DNA of 64,000 nt. Source: Crenalkalicoccus roseus. GTDB lineage: Bacteria; Pseudomonadota; Alphaproteobacteria; Acetobacterales; Acetobacteraceae. The notes beneath the pieces are model-generated. The model saw only the letters and a program-made list of their open reading frames with translations. It was not told where the DNA came from and searched no databases. Location of the stretch: NCBI RefSeq assembly GCF_004761865.1, contig NZ_SJDM01000004.1, positions 1 to 64,000 of the forward strand, written 5' to 3'. Below are positions 18,181 through 26,632 of this stretch, in pieces. Position 1 is the first letter of the stretch, and each line of letters begins with the position of its first letter. A program made the translations under genes and the position numbers.

Positions 18181-18261
18181 GCGATCCACCTCGGCGGATC
18201 ACGCCTCCGCCCCGCGCCGAGCGGCCTGGAGCGGCTCCTGTTCGGGTGGACCCGCCTGAAC
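18181..18261. repeat. Intergenic palindrome pair, dispersed family copy 3
   Basis: Between the convergent alaS and DUF454 genes lie two elements. The first (18181-18204) reads GCGTGATCCGCCGAGGTGGATC on the minus strand, a variant of the palindrome at 14643. The second (18240-18261) is GTTCGGG-N8-CCTGAAC. The second matches 6940-6961 in length and end sequences. Placed between convergent genes, they may also end transcription. Confidence 0.5.
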
Positions 18262-18278
18262 GGGTGAGGATGCCCCGG

Positions 18279-18728
18279 TCACCGCTCCGGCGTTGCCGCC
18301 TGCCCGTCGCCAGGCGGCGGGGACGGGCGGGTGAGCAGGTAGGCGGCGACGCCGATCATGCAGGCGCCCGCGAGGCCGGAGGCGAGGGGGTCGCGCAGCA
18401 GCAGGGTCAGCAACGTCCAGCTCAGCGCCATGGCGAGCACGGCGGCGCGCTTGCCCCGCGCGCTGACCGCGCCGTGCTCCTCCCAGGCCCGCAGCGCCTG
18501 GCCGAAGCGGGGATGGGCGAGCAGCCGCTGCCGCAGCGCGGGGGAGGCGCGGCCGAAGCACCAGGCCGCCAGGATCAGGAAGATCGTGGTCGGCAGCAGC
18601 GGCAGCACCGCGCCAAGCACGGCCAGGCCGAGGCAGGCATGGCCGGCGCCGAGCAGCATCAGGCGCTGCGCGCGCCGTGCCGCCGGAGGCGGCGGCTCCG
18701 GCGTGGTGTCTTGGTCCGCTTCGCGCAT
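18279..18728 (-). CDS. DUF454 (YbaN-type) inner membrane protein
   Basis: A 149-residue membrane protein of the DUF454/YbaN family. The pattern G-x-x-C-L-G-L-A-V-L-G-A-V-L-P-L-L-P-T-T-I-F-L-I-L-A-A-W-C-F is diagnostic, followed by R-A-S-P-A-L-R-Q-R-L-L-A-H-P-R-F-G and two further hydrophobic segments. An acidic/Pro-rich cytoplasmic N-terminus precedes the first helix. The function of the family is unknown. It is convergent with alaS, and divergent from the antiporter gene at 18892, with a 163-bp gap between the two starts. Confidence 0.85.
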   Translation of the reverse strand: MREADQDTTPEPPPPAARRAQRLMLLGAGHACLGLAVLGAVLPLLPTTIFLILAAWCFGRASPALRQRLLAHPRFGQALRAWEEHGAVSARGKRAAVLAMALSWTLLTLLLRDPLASGLAGACMIGVAAYLLTRPSPPPGDGQAATPER

Positions 18729-18891
18729 TCCCCGCCGCTTATAGCCGGGCGGAGGCGGGATGCCCGGCCTTTCGCGGCGGGCCCTTGCATCCCGCGCGGC
18801 GAAGCGGTGTTGTGGCGGCGGTCCGGAGGGGCACTCTGCCCTCCGCCGGCGCGTCACATCCCTGCCCCTTGCCCTTCCTCCCAGGGTCCTC

Positions 18892-19890
18892 ATGGACATT
18901 GCCCTCTTCCTGGTCGGTGGCCTGCTGCTGCTCGCGCTCGGCGGCGAGCTGCTGGTGCGCGGCGCCGTGCGGGTCGCGGAATGCCTCGGCATCTCGCCGC
19001 TGCTGATCGGCCTCACCCTGGTCGGCTTCGGCACCTCGACGCCGGAACTCGTCACCAGCGTGCAGGCGGCGCTGCGCGGCTCGCCGGGGATCGCGGTCGG
19101 GAACATCGTCGGCTCGAACATCGCCAACATCCTGCTGATCCTCGGCGTCTCGGCGCTGCTGCTGCCGATCGCCGTCTCCTCCGCGGCGCTGCGGCGCGAC
19201 GGGGTGCTGGGCGCGGTGGTGGCGGCCGTGTTCTGCGGCGTCGGCCTGGCCTGGACGCTGGACCGCCTGGTCGGCGTGGTCTTCGTCGCCGGCCTCGGGG
19301 CCTATCTCTTGCACGCCTGGCGGGAGGAGAGCCGGGCGCAGGAGGATCACGGGGCGGCCTATCACAAGGCCCAGGCCTTCGAGGAGGCGCACCGGCACGG
19401 CCTGCGCCGGGCCGGCGCGCCGATGTCGCAGGCGCGGCTGCGCAGGATGCTGCTTTCGGCCGTCGTGGCCCTCGGCGGCCTCGCCCTGGTGCTGTTCGGG
19501 GGCAGGCTGCTGGTGGACGGGGCCATCGCCCTGGCGCGCAGCCTCGGCATCGCGGAGGCGGTGATCGGCCTGACCATCGTTGCCGTCGGCACCTCGATGC
19601 CGGAGCTGGTCACCTCCGTGGTCGCGGCGATCCGCCGGCACGCCGACGTCGCCTTCGGCAACGTGCTCGGCTCCAACATCTACAACATCCTCGGCATCGC
19701 CGGCGTCACGGCGCTGATCGCGCCGACGCAGGTGCCGCCCGAGATCGCTCGCTTCGACGCGCTGCTGATGCTCGGCGCCTCGCTGCTGCTGCTGGTGGTG
19801 GCGCGCACCGGCTGGCGCATCGGCCGGCGCGAAGGCACGGCGCTGCTAGCGGGTTATGCCGCCTATGTCTGGGTGCTGTGGCCGGCCTGA
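18892..19890 (+). CDS. Calcium/cation antiporter (CaCA family, YrbG-like)
   Basis: A 332-residue inner-membrane antiporter of the Ca2+:cation antiporter family. Two inverted alpha-repeats are visible: GLTLVGFGTSTPELVTS near residue 40 and GLTIVAVGTSMPELVTS near 230, each followed by a VGNIVGSNIANIL- or FGNVLGSNIYNIL-type motif, which form the ion-binding centre. A hydrophilic, His-containing loop of about 55 residues (EESRAQEDHGAAYHKAQ) separates the two halves. About ten membrane segments are expected. The start at 18892 begins right at the first helix; earlier in-frame Met codons lie in non-conserved sequence. Exported ion is probably Ca2+ in exchange for Na+ or H+, but that is inferred from the family. 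Confidence 0.92.
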   Translation: MDIALFLVGGLLLLALGGELLVRGAVRVAECLGISPLLIGLTLVGFGTSTPELVTSVQAALRGSPGIAVGNIVGSNIANILLILGVSALLLPIAVSSAALRRDGVLGAVVAAVFCGVGLAWTLDRLVGVVFVAGLGAYLLHAWREESRAQEDHGAAYHKAQAFEEAHRHGLRRAGAPMSQARLRRMLLSAVVALGGLALVLFGGRLLVDGAIALARSLGIAEAVIGLTIVAVGTSMPELVTSVVAAIRRHADVAFGNVLGSNIYNILGIAGVTALIAPTQVPPEIARFDALLMLGASLLLLVVARTGWRIGRREGTALLAGYAAYVWVLWPA

Positions 19891-19929
19891 GTTGCCGGCC
19901 GCGGAGCGCCGGGCGGGGCGCGGGCCGCG

Positions 19930-21021
19930 CTACTCGGCGGCGGCGGGCATCGCTTCCAGCGCGCGCGGCACCACCTCCTCGGCGAAGAGGCGGATGGTCT
20001 GGTGGCGCACCGCGCGCGGCACGCCATAGGTCGCGTTGCTGACGATGAAGTAGTTGAAGCCGATCTCCGCCAGCTGCCGCAGCCGCCGCGCCACCGTCTC
20101 CGGCGAGCCGACCAGGTTCTGCGCCATGTAGTCCCCGAGGTTCGCCGGGTCGCAGAGCTTGCGCAGGTTGGCGAACATCCTGTTGAACTGCTGGTAGCCC
20201 GGGATGTCGCCCCAGGGCGCGTTGTCGGACTGGTAGTGCCGCACCTGCAGCGCGAAGAACTTCGGCAGGTAGGCGAGGGCCTGCTCCCGCGCCGCCTCGT
20301 CCGTCTCGGCGACGAAGCACTTGACGGAGAGCGGCATGGTCGCTTCCGGATTGCCACCTGCCTCTGTTGTGCGTGCCTTCCAGGTGTCGAGGATCCGGCG
20401 CAGCAGGTGATCGGGGAAGCTGGAGAGGCAGAGCGGCGGCAGGCCGAGCTCGGCCATGATGGCGGCGCTCTCCGGGCTGCCGATGGCGCCGTAGAAATGC
20501 GGGCGGCGCCCGTCCAGCACCGGGCGCAGCGTCGTCGGCTCGGCGAAGCGGGCGTAGCGCCCCTCGAAGGTGAAGGGGCGGCCTTCCAGCGCCTGACGCG
20601 TGAACTCCCAGCACTCGCGGAAGCGGTCGCGCGCCGTCTCCATCGGGATGCCGAAGGCGTCGTATTCGGATTTCGCGGTGCCGCGGCCCATGCCGATGTG
20701 CAGCTCGCCCTCCGACAGGGTCTGCAGCATCGCCAGATCCTCGGCGAAGCGCACCGGGTCGTACCAGGGCAGCACCATCACCGCCGTGCCGAGGCCGAGC
20801 CCCGGGCACGCAGCGGCGATGTGGGAGAGGAACAGCAGCGGGTTGGGCTGCGGATAGTAGTCGCTGAAATGGTGCTCCACCATCCAGGCGGCGTCGTAGC
20901 GCAGCGCGTGCACCAGCTCGGCGTCCGCGACGGCTTCCCGGTAGAGCTGCCGGTCGGTCATTCCCTCCTCGCCCACGGCGCCGATCTGGTAGGCGAAGCG
21001 CGGGCGCGCGCTCGTTGCCAT
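19930..21021 (-). CDS. LLM-class flavin-dependent oxidoreductase
   Basis: A 363-residue protein of the bacterial luciferase-like (LLM) monooxygenase superfamily, which uses reduced FMN or F420. The TIM-barrel pattern is clear: D-A-A-W-M-V-E-H-H-F, L-G-T-A-V-M-V-L-P-W-Y-D-P-V-R-F-A-E-D-L, and the G-R-G-T-A-K-S-E-Y-D-A-F-G-I segment near residue 110. A C-terminal helix containing G-S-P-E-T-V-A-R-R-L matches the usual LLM ending. The substrate is not evident. The start at 21021 follows the sequence to M-A-T-S-A-R-P; a longer in-frame start at 21126 would overlap the palindrome there. It is divergent from the ketopantoate reductase-like gene at 21203. Confidence 0.85.
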   Translation of the reverse strand: MATSARPRFAYQIGAVGEEGMTDRQLYREAVADAELVHALRYDAAWMVEHHFSDYYPQPNPLLFLSHIAAACPGLGLGTAVMVLPWYDPVRFAEDLAMLQTLSEGELHIGMGRGTAKSEYDAFGIPMETARDRFRECWEFTRQALEGRPFTFEGRYARFAEPTTLRPVLDGRRPHFYGAIGSPESAAIMAELGLPPLCLSSFPDHLLRRILDTWKARTTEAGGNPEATMPLSVKCFVAETDEAAREQALAYLPKFFALQVRHYQSDNAPWGDIPGYQQFNRMFANLRKLCDPANLGDYMAQNLVGSPETVARRLRQLAEIGFNYFIVSNATYGVPRAVRHQTIRLFAEEVVPRALEAMPAAAE

Positions 21022-21122
21022 GGCGTCCCTCCCGGATGACGGTGCCGCATCGGACCTTAGCGCCTGATCCGCGAGGGCGGAACCGCCGGAGCGGTGAATC
21101 GGACGCTCCACGAAGGGCGCAG

Positions 21123-21148
21123 GCATGATCCATCAGGGTGGATCATGC
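21123..21148. repeat. Perfect intergenic palindrome, dispersed family copy 4
   Basis: A 10-bp perfect inverted repeat (GCATGATCCA / TGGATCATGC) around the loop TCAGGG, in the 181-bp gap between divergent genes at 21021 and 21203. It is nearly identical to 14643-14670. Because the flanking genes diverge, it cannot be a terminator for either one, which argues for a repetitive element or a protein-binding site. Confidence 0.6.
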
Positions 21149-21202
21149 TGTAGGCTCGGCCGCACCCTGGCGTCACCGGCCGGGGATGAGGGAGCGAAGC
21201 GC

Positions 21203-22186
21203 ATGCGCATCTGCATCTACGGCGCCGGCACGATCGGCTGTTTCCTCGGCGCGCATCTCGCCCGCCTGCCGGAGGTGGAGCTGACCATCATCGCCCGCGG
21301 CGCCACGCTGGAGGCGCTCCGCCGCGACGGCATCCGGCTGGAGACGGCGGAGGGGCGGCAGGCGGTGCCGGTGCGCGCGACCGATGCGCCGGCCTCGCTG
21401 CCGACGCAGGAGGTGGTGTTCATCACCCTGAAGGCGCATCAGCTGCCCGGGGCGCTGGACGGCATTGCCCCGCTGCTCGGGCCGGAGACGGCGGTGGTGC
21501 CGCCGACCACCGGCATCCCCTACTGGTACTTCCACGGCCTGCCGGGCCCGCATCAGGGGCGGCGGCTGGAACGGCTGGATCCGGGCGGGCGGCAATGGGC
21601 GGTGCTGGGGCCGGAGCGCGCGATCGGCTGCGCCTTCTGGGTGGGCACGGACTCGCTCGGCCCCGGCGCCGTGCGGCAGGAGGGCGCGGCCAGCTTCCCG
21701 ATCGGCGAGCCGGACGGAACCCGCTCGCCGCGCCTCGAGCGGCTGCACGCGGCGATGACGCGCGCCGGGCTGCGCGCGCCGGTGCGCGACAACATCCGCG
21801 GCGAGATCTGGACCAAGATGATCAACAGCCTGGTCTGGAACCCGATCGCCACGCTGACGCTCGCCACCCTCGGCGAGATCGGCGCCGCGCCCGACGCGGT
21901 GGCGCTCGCCCGGCGCATGATGGCGGAGGCCGAGGCGGTGGCGCGGGCGGTCGGCGCGAGCCTGCCCGCGCCGGCGGAGGAGCGCATCGCCTGGACGCTC
22001 TCCCTTTCCAGGCACCGCATGTCCATGCTGCAGGACCTGGAGCGCGGGCGCGCCCTGGAGTACGGCGTGCTGCACGATTCCATCATCGAGATGCGCGCCA
22101 TCGCCGGGATGGAGACGCCGACGATAGACGCGGTGATGGCGCTGCTCGCGCTGCGGGCGCGCATCGCCGGCGTGGCGCCCGGCTAG
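21203..22186 (+). CDS. Ketopantoate reductase-family protein (PanE/ApbA)
   Basis: A 327-residue NADPH-dependent reductase of the PanE/ApbA family, which makes pantoate for coenzyme A. The Rossmann motif ICIYGAGTIGCFLGAHL opens the protein, the K-A-H-Q segment contains the expected catalytic-region Lys, and the C-terminal domain includes W-T-K-M-I-N-S-L-V-W-N-P and S-M-L-Q-D-L-E-R-G-R. A roughly 20-residue insert around YWYFHGLPGPHQGRRLE is unlike E. coli PanE and is typical of a subgroup of paralogs that may act on other 2-keto acids, so I do not assign panE firmly. The stop overlaps that of the convergent SDR by four bases. Confidence 0.8.
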   Translation: MRICIYGAGTIGCFLGAHLARLPEVELTIIARGATLEALRRDGIRLETAEGRQAVPVRATDAPASLPTQEVVFITLKAHQLPGALDGIAPLLGPETAVVPPTTGIPYWYFHGLPGPHQGRRLERLDPGGRQWAVLGPERAIGCAFWVGTDSLGPGAVRQEGAASFPIGEPDGTRSPRLERLHAAMTRAGLRAPVRDNIRGEIWTKMINSLVWNPIATLTLATLGEIGAAPDAVALARRMMAEAEAVARAVGASLPAPAEERIAWTLSLSRHRMSMLQDLERGRALEYGVLHDSIIEMRAIAGMETPTIDAVMALLALRARIAGVAPG

Positions 22187-22932
22187 GCCGTGATGCCCCC
22201 GTCCACGTGCAGCAGCTGCCCGGTGATGTAGCCGGCGGCAGGGGAGGCGAGGAAGGCGATCGCCGCCGCCACATCCTCCGGCGTACCGAGCCGGCGCAGC
22301 GGGATGCGCGAGACGCGCTCCTCGAACTGCTTCGGGTCGAGCGCGGCATGCGCGCCCGGATCCTTGCGCGTGAAGCCTGGCACAACGGCGTTCACCGTGA
22401 CGTCGGGAGCCCATTCGATGGCAAGCGCGCGCACCAGCGCCTCCAGCCCCGCCTTGGCGGCGGCCGAGGCGGGGAAGACCGGCGCCTCCAGCCGGAACAC
22501 ATGCGCGACGAAGGAGGAGACGGCGACGACGCGCGGCGCCTCGCCCGCCCGCAGCAGCGGCCCCGCGGCGCGGGCGAGGCGGAGGAAGGCGAAGGCGATG
22601 GCGTCGAAGCTCGCCGCGAAGGCGGCGTCCGTCAGCCGCTCGACCGGCGTGCGGTCGGCGAAGCCGGCGTTGGAGACCAGCACGTCGAGCCCGCCGAGCG
22701 CCGCGCCCGCCTCCACCACCACCCGTTCCGGCACGCCCGCCTCCGCGAGGTCGCCGAGCAGCACATGTGCGGCGCCGCCCGCGGCCCGCACCGCGGCGGC
22801 GACGCGCTCCGCCCCCTCGCGGTTGCGGCGGGTGTGCACGGCGATGGCGGTGCCGGGCGCCGCCAGCAGGCGGCAGGTGGCGGCGCCGATGCCACTTGCC
22901 GCGCCCGTGACCAGAATCCTGCGTTCCGTCAT
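22183..22932 (-). CDS. SDR-family protein with Ser in place of catalytic Tyr
   Basis: A 249-residue classical-type short-chain dehydrogenase/reductase. The cofactor motif ITG-like V-T-G-A-A-S-G-I-G-A-A is intact near residue 10, with the L-V-S-N-A-G motif near 85 and the C-terminal P-G-F-T and G-Q-L-L-H-V-D-G-G segments. The catalytic Y-x-x-x-K is not intact: the position of the Tyr is Ser (S-A-A-A-K), although V-S-S-F precedes it and the Lys is kept. It may therefore have reduced or altered activity, or bind substrate without normal catalysis. It is convergent with the gene at 21203 (4-bp overlap) and divergent from the cyclase at 23012. Confidence 0.82.
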   Translation of the reverse strand: MTERRILVTGAASGIGAATCRLLAAPGTAIAVHTRRNREGAERVAAAVRAAGGAAHVLLGDLAEAGVPERVVVEAGAALGGLDVLVSNAGFADRTPVERLTDAAFAASFDAIAFAFLRLARAAGPLLRAGEAPRVVAVSSFVAHVFRLEAPVFPASAAAKAGLEALVRALAIEWAPDVTVNAVVPGFTRKDPGAHAALDPKQFEERVSRIPLRRLGTPEDVAAAIAFLASPAAGYITGQLLHVDGGITA

Positions 22933-23011
22933 CGCCTCCGCCCCATCCCCTGTGCCAGCATCGCGCGGCGACGCGCGTCGCCATGCAACACTATAACATC
23001 GGGGAAACACC

Positions 23012-24004
23012 ATGAAATCTCTGTCGCGTCGTGCGCTGTTCGGCGCCGGTGCCTGCCTTGCCTGCGGCGGGGCGCATCTCGGCCTTACCGCCACGCCCGT
23101 GCAGGCGCAGCAGGCCTGGAGCCCGCCGGCGCCCGAGCAGCGCTGCCCCTCCCGCTGGGGGCCGAACGACCGCCGGGGCAGCATGAACCTGATGACGCCC
23201 GAGCGTGCCAGGCGCGCCGCGCAGCTCATCCGCAGCGGCGAGAAGGTGGAACTCGGCCACGTGCTGCACCAGAACATCCCCGTCTTCGGCACGCGCCGCT
23301 TCGACGTGCACCTGAAGCAGATGTTCATGAACCCGCAACCCAACCGGCGCGGCTCGAACGAGGAGATCGTCATCACCGAGATCGGCCAGGTCGGCACGCA
23401 GCTCGACGGCTTCCCGCACCAGACGATCGGCGACCAGGCCTACAACTGCGTCAACGTGCCCTCGATCAGCAGCCGCGGCGGCTTCACCGAGATGGGCATC
23501 GAGACGGTGGGCACCGTCTTCACCCGCGGCCTGCTGCTCGACATCGCCGGCGCGCGCGGCGTGGAGACCCTGCCCGACGACTACGAGATCACCGTCGCCG
23601 ACATCCAGCAGGCGCTGCAGCGCCAGAACAACCCGAGCATCGAGGAGGGCGACGCCATCATCATCCACACCGGCTGGGGCCGGCTCTGGGGCCAGGACAA
23701 CGCGCGCTACGTGCGCTCCTGCCCCGGCATCGGCGTCGAGGCGGCGGAGTGGCTGATCCAGCGCAACCCGATCCTGCTCGGCGCCGACAACTGGCCGGTG
23801 GAGGTCGCGCCGTCCAAGACCATGCCGCACGCCTCGCTGCCCGTGCACCAGATCGCGCTGGTGGTGCATGGCGTGCACCTGCTGGAGAACATGAAGCTCG
23901 ACGAGCTGGTGCAGCGGCGCCAGTCCGAGTTCGCCTTCATCATGCAGCCGCTGAAGGTGCGCGGCGGCACCGGCTCCACCGTGGCGCCGGTGGCCATGTT
24001 CTGA
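23012..24004 (+). CDS. Tat-exported cyclase-family hydrolase
   Basis: A 330-residue protein of the cyclase/kynurenine formamidase-like family (metal-dependent amidohydrolase or dehydratase). The N-terminus SRRALFGAGACLACGG is a twin-arginine signal with an A-Q-A-type cleavage region at about residue 33, so the folded enzyme should be periplasmic. The family's metal-binding segment appears as VGTQLDGFPHQ, with Gln where H-x-G-T-H-x-D members have His, a variant seen in some secreted relatives. A second conserved region is DAIIIHTGWGRLW. The substrate is unknown. A GC-rich hairpin follows at 24014-24039. Confidence 0.82.
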   Translation: MKSLSRRALFGAGACLACGGAHLGLTATPVQAQQAWSPPAPEQRCPSRWGPNDRRGSMNLMTPERARRAAQLIRSGEKVELGHVLHQNIPVFGTRRFDVHLKQMFMNPQPNRRGSNEEIVITEIGQVGTQLDGFPHQTIGDQAYNCVNVPSISSRGGFTEMGIETVGTVFTRGLLLDIAGARGVETLPDDYEITVADIQQALQRQNNPSIEEGDAIIIHTGWGRLWGQDNARYVRSCPGIGVEAAEWLIQRNPILLGADNWPVEVAPSKTMPHASLPVHQIALVVHGVHLLENMKLDELVQRRQSEFAFIMQPLKVRGGTGSTVAPVAMF

Positions 24005-24013
24005 CCCGCCTTC

Positions 24014-24039
24014 CCCTCCCCCGCGCCGGCGGGGGAGGG
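24014..24039 (+). terminator. Hairpin after cyclase gene
   Basis: A perfect 11-bp stem (CCCTCCCCCGC / GCGGGGGAGGG) with loop GCCG starts ten bases after the cyclase stop. There is no U-tract after it, so it is either a weak terminator or one that protects the mRNA 3' end. Confidence 0.5.
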
Positions 24040-24101
24040 CGCTTGCGCGTTTGCCGCCGCCCGCCCATCCTCCGCCGCCACCGACGGAAGGGGGATGCGG
24101 C

Positions 24102-25112
24102 GTGACACTGACGGTGCTGGAGCCCGAGGGGCTTTATCCGGACACGGATCTCGAGCAGCGGATCCTCGGCCCCGGCGTGCGCATCCTGCGCGGCAATGCG
24201 CGGACCGGCCTTGCCGATCTGCCGGATTCGCTCTGCGCCGAGGCGGACGGGCTGATGACGCTCCGCATGGCCGTGCCGGGGGAGCAGCTCGCGCGTTTCC
24301 CGAAGCTCAAGGTCGTGGTGCGCATGGGGGTGGGCTACGACCGCGTGGACCGCGCCGCCTGCGCCGCGCGCGGCATCACCGTCTGCAACGTGCCCGATTA
24401 CGGCACGCAGGAGGTGGCGGAGTTCGCGGTGCTGCTCGCGCTCGCCCTGCGCCGCGGCCTCATCCTCTACCACGACACCCAGCGCGGGCCGGAGCCGGCG
24501 CCCTGGGGGGTGATGCCCTCGCCCCTGCACCGGCGGCAGGAGGTGCAGACCTTCGGCATCCTGGGCCTCGGCCGCATCGGCACGGCGGCGGCGCTGCGCG
24601 CGAGGGCCTTCGGCTGGCGCATCGCCTTCTTCGACCCGCACCTTCCGAACGGGGCGGACCGCGCCCTCGGCGTGGCGCGCTGCCGCACGCTGGAGGAGCT
24701 GCTGGCGCAGTCCGACGTGCTCTCCATCCACGCGCCGCTGACGCGCGCGACGCGCGGCCTGATCGGGGAGCGCGAGCTGCGCCTGCTGCCCAGGAACGCC
24801 GTGGTGGTGAACACCGCCCGCGGCCCGATCCTCGACATCGCGGCGCTGGAGCGCTGCCTGCGCGACGGGCACATCGCCGGCGCCGGCCTCGACGTGATCC
24901 CGGAGGAGCCGCCGCGCGAGCCCATACCCTCCCTGCTCCGCGCCTATCGCGCGCAGGAGGAATGGCTGCGCGGGCGCCTCGTCGTCACGCCGCACATCGC
25001 CTTCCACACGCCGGAGGCCTGGGAGGACATCCGCCTCAAGAGCGCGGAGACGATGCGCGACGTGCTGGTGGAGGGCAGGCGCACCAACGTCATCCCGCCC
25101 GAGGCGGACTGA
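24102..25112 (+). CDS. D-2-hydroxyacid dehydrogenase
   Basis: A 336-residue NAD(P)-dependent enzyme of the D-isomer-specific 2-hydroxyacid dehydrogenase family. The Rossmann motif F-G-I-L-G-L-G-R-I-G-T-A is present, with V-V-V-R-M-G-V-G-Y-D-R-V-D upstream, the catalytic Arg in N-T-A-R-G-P-I-L, Glu in E-E-P-P, and His in V-V-T-P-H-I-A-F. The start is GTG 24102 (VTLTVLEPEG), with G-rich GGAAGGGGG upstream; no ATG in frame gives a better fit. The exact substrate (glyoxylate, phosphoglycerate or a C-terminal-binding-protein-like role) is not clear. Its 3' end overlaps that of the convergent MATE gene by 23 bp. Confidence 0.85.
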   Translation: MTLTVLEPEGLYPDTDLEQRILGPGVRILRGNARTGLADLPDSLCAEADGLMTLRMAVPGEQLARFPKLKVVVRMGVGYDRVDRAACAARGITVCNVPDYGTQEVAEFAVLLALALRRGLILYHDTQRGPEPAPWGVMPSPLHRRQEVQTFGILGLGRIGTAAALRARAFGWRIAFFDPHLPNGADRALGVARCRTLEELLAQSDVLSIHAPLTRATRGLIGERELRLLPRNAVVVNTARGPILDIAALERCLRDGHIAGAGLDVIPEEPPREPIPSLLRAYRAQEEWLRGRLVVTPHIAFHTPEAWEDIRLKSAETMRDVLVEGRRTNVIPPEAD

Positions 25113-26533
25113 GCGCCGCGCGGCGGCGCATCTGCGCCATGCGCCGCCAGCGCGCCAGCATCAGCGCCGCCACCACGCCGAGTCCCGCCGCCAGCCCGGC
25201 CCAGATCCCGGCCGCGCCGAACCCCGCAGGCAGCGCCAGCGCCAGGCCCAGCGGCAGGCCGATGCCCCAGTAGCCGAGCGCGGCCAGCAGCATCGGCACC
25301 CGCGTGTCCTTGAGGCCGCGCAGCGCGCCCGCCGCCACCGCCTGCACCCCGTCGGCGAGCTGGAACAGCCCGGCGATGGTCAGCAGCGTGGCGCCGAGCG
25401 CCGCCGCCTGTGCCGCCTGCGGGTCGGCGGGGTCGAGGAACGCCCAGGCGATCGGCCGCGCCCCGAGCACCAGCAGCAGCGCCATCGCCGCCATGAAGCC
25501 GGCCCCGAGCGCGACCGCCACCCAGCCCGCCCGCGCCGCCCCCGCGCGGTCGCCGGCGCCGGCGAACAGCCCGACGCGGGCGGTGGCCGCCTGGCCGATG
25601 CCCATCGGCACCATGAAGGTCATGGTGGCGGTCTGCACCGCGATCGCATGCGCCGCCACCGCCACCGCGCCGAGCCAGCCGATCGCCAGCGCCGCGGCGC
25701 TGAACACGCCGATCTCGAGCAGCATCGCGCCCGCGATCGGCAGCCCCACGCGGAACACCTCCGCGAGCTTCGCCCGGTCCGCCCGCCAGATGCGGCCGAG
25801 CAGGCGGAAGCGGCGCAGCACCTGCTCGCGCGCCACCAGCGCCAGCAGCGCCCCGGCCATGAACAGGTTCGCCAGCGTGCTGGCGAGCCCCGCCCCGGCG
25901 ATGCCCATGCCCCCCCCAGCCGAAGGCGCCGAAGACCAGCACCCAGTCGAGCGCCGCGTTCACCCCGATCGCCGCCGCGGTGACCTTCAGCGCCGGCCCC
26001 GGCCGCTCCATCGCGGCGAGGAAGCCGCGCAGGATGACGAAGCCGCAGAAGGGCAGCATCCCCCACATCGCGTGGCGGACATAGGTGCCCGCCCCCTCCG
26101 CCAGCGCCGGGTCCTGGCCCAGGGCACGGAGTGCCGTCTCGGTGTGCCACAGCACCAGCCAGGCCGGCAGCGTCAGCAGGGCGGCGGCCCAGAGCCCCTG
26201 GCGGGCGGCGCGGCGCACCTCCCGCATCCAGCCGCGGCCCCGCCCGCCGCCGAGGTGCCGGGCGCCGCGCGCCTGGGCCATCAGCGGCGCCGCCGCCAGC
26301 GAGATGCCGAAGGCCGGCGCCAGCAGCGCCCAGTGCAGGTTGAGCCCGAGCGTCGCCGCCGCCAGCGCCTCCGTCCCCAGCCAGCCGAGGATCACCGTAT
26401 CGGTCAGACCCAGGGCGAACTGGCTGAGATTGGTCAGCGCCAGCGGCCAAGCCAGGGCGAGCGTCGCCCGCGCCTCCGCCCGCCAGCCCCGCCTCCCGCG
26501 CGCGGCGGCGCTCCCCCGTTCCATGCCGTGCAT
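25090..26533 (-). pseudogene. MATE-family efflux transporter, frameshifted at a G8 run
   Basis: Two adjoining frames together encode a full-length MATE (multidrug and toxic compound extrusion) transporter with about 12 membrane segments. The first part (start near 26533 or 26524) runs from L-A-W-P-L-A-L-T-N-L-S-Q-F-A-L-G-L-T-D through V-F-G-A-F-G-W-G; the second, in the next frame, resumes G-I-A-G-A-G-L-A-S-T-L-A-N and goes to the stop at 25090. The junction is a run of eight G on the coding strand (C at 25910-25917); with seven G the frame would be continuous. Either the gene is truly frameshifted, phase-variable or this is a sequencing error. The product would export cationic drugs or metabolites with Na+ or H+. 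Confidence 0.85.
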
Positions 26534-26632
26534 CGGGCGGGGTGTAGCGCAGGCGATGGCAGCGGGCGCGTGATGGCTCGCCCGCTCTCCGGCCATTGAC
26601 CGGGCAGGCCTGCCGCGGCTTGTCTGGACGCC

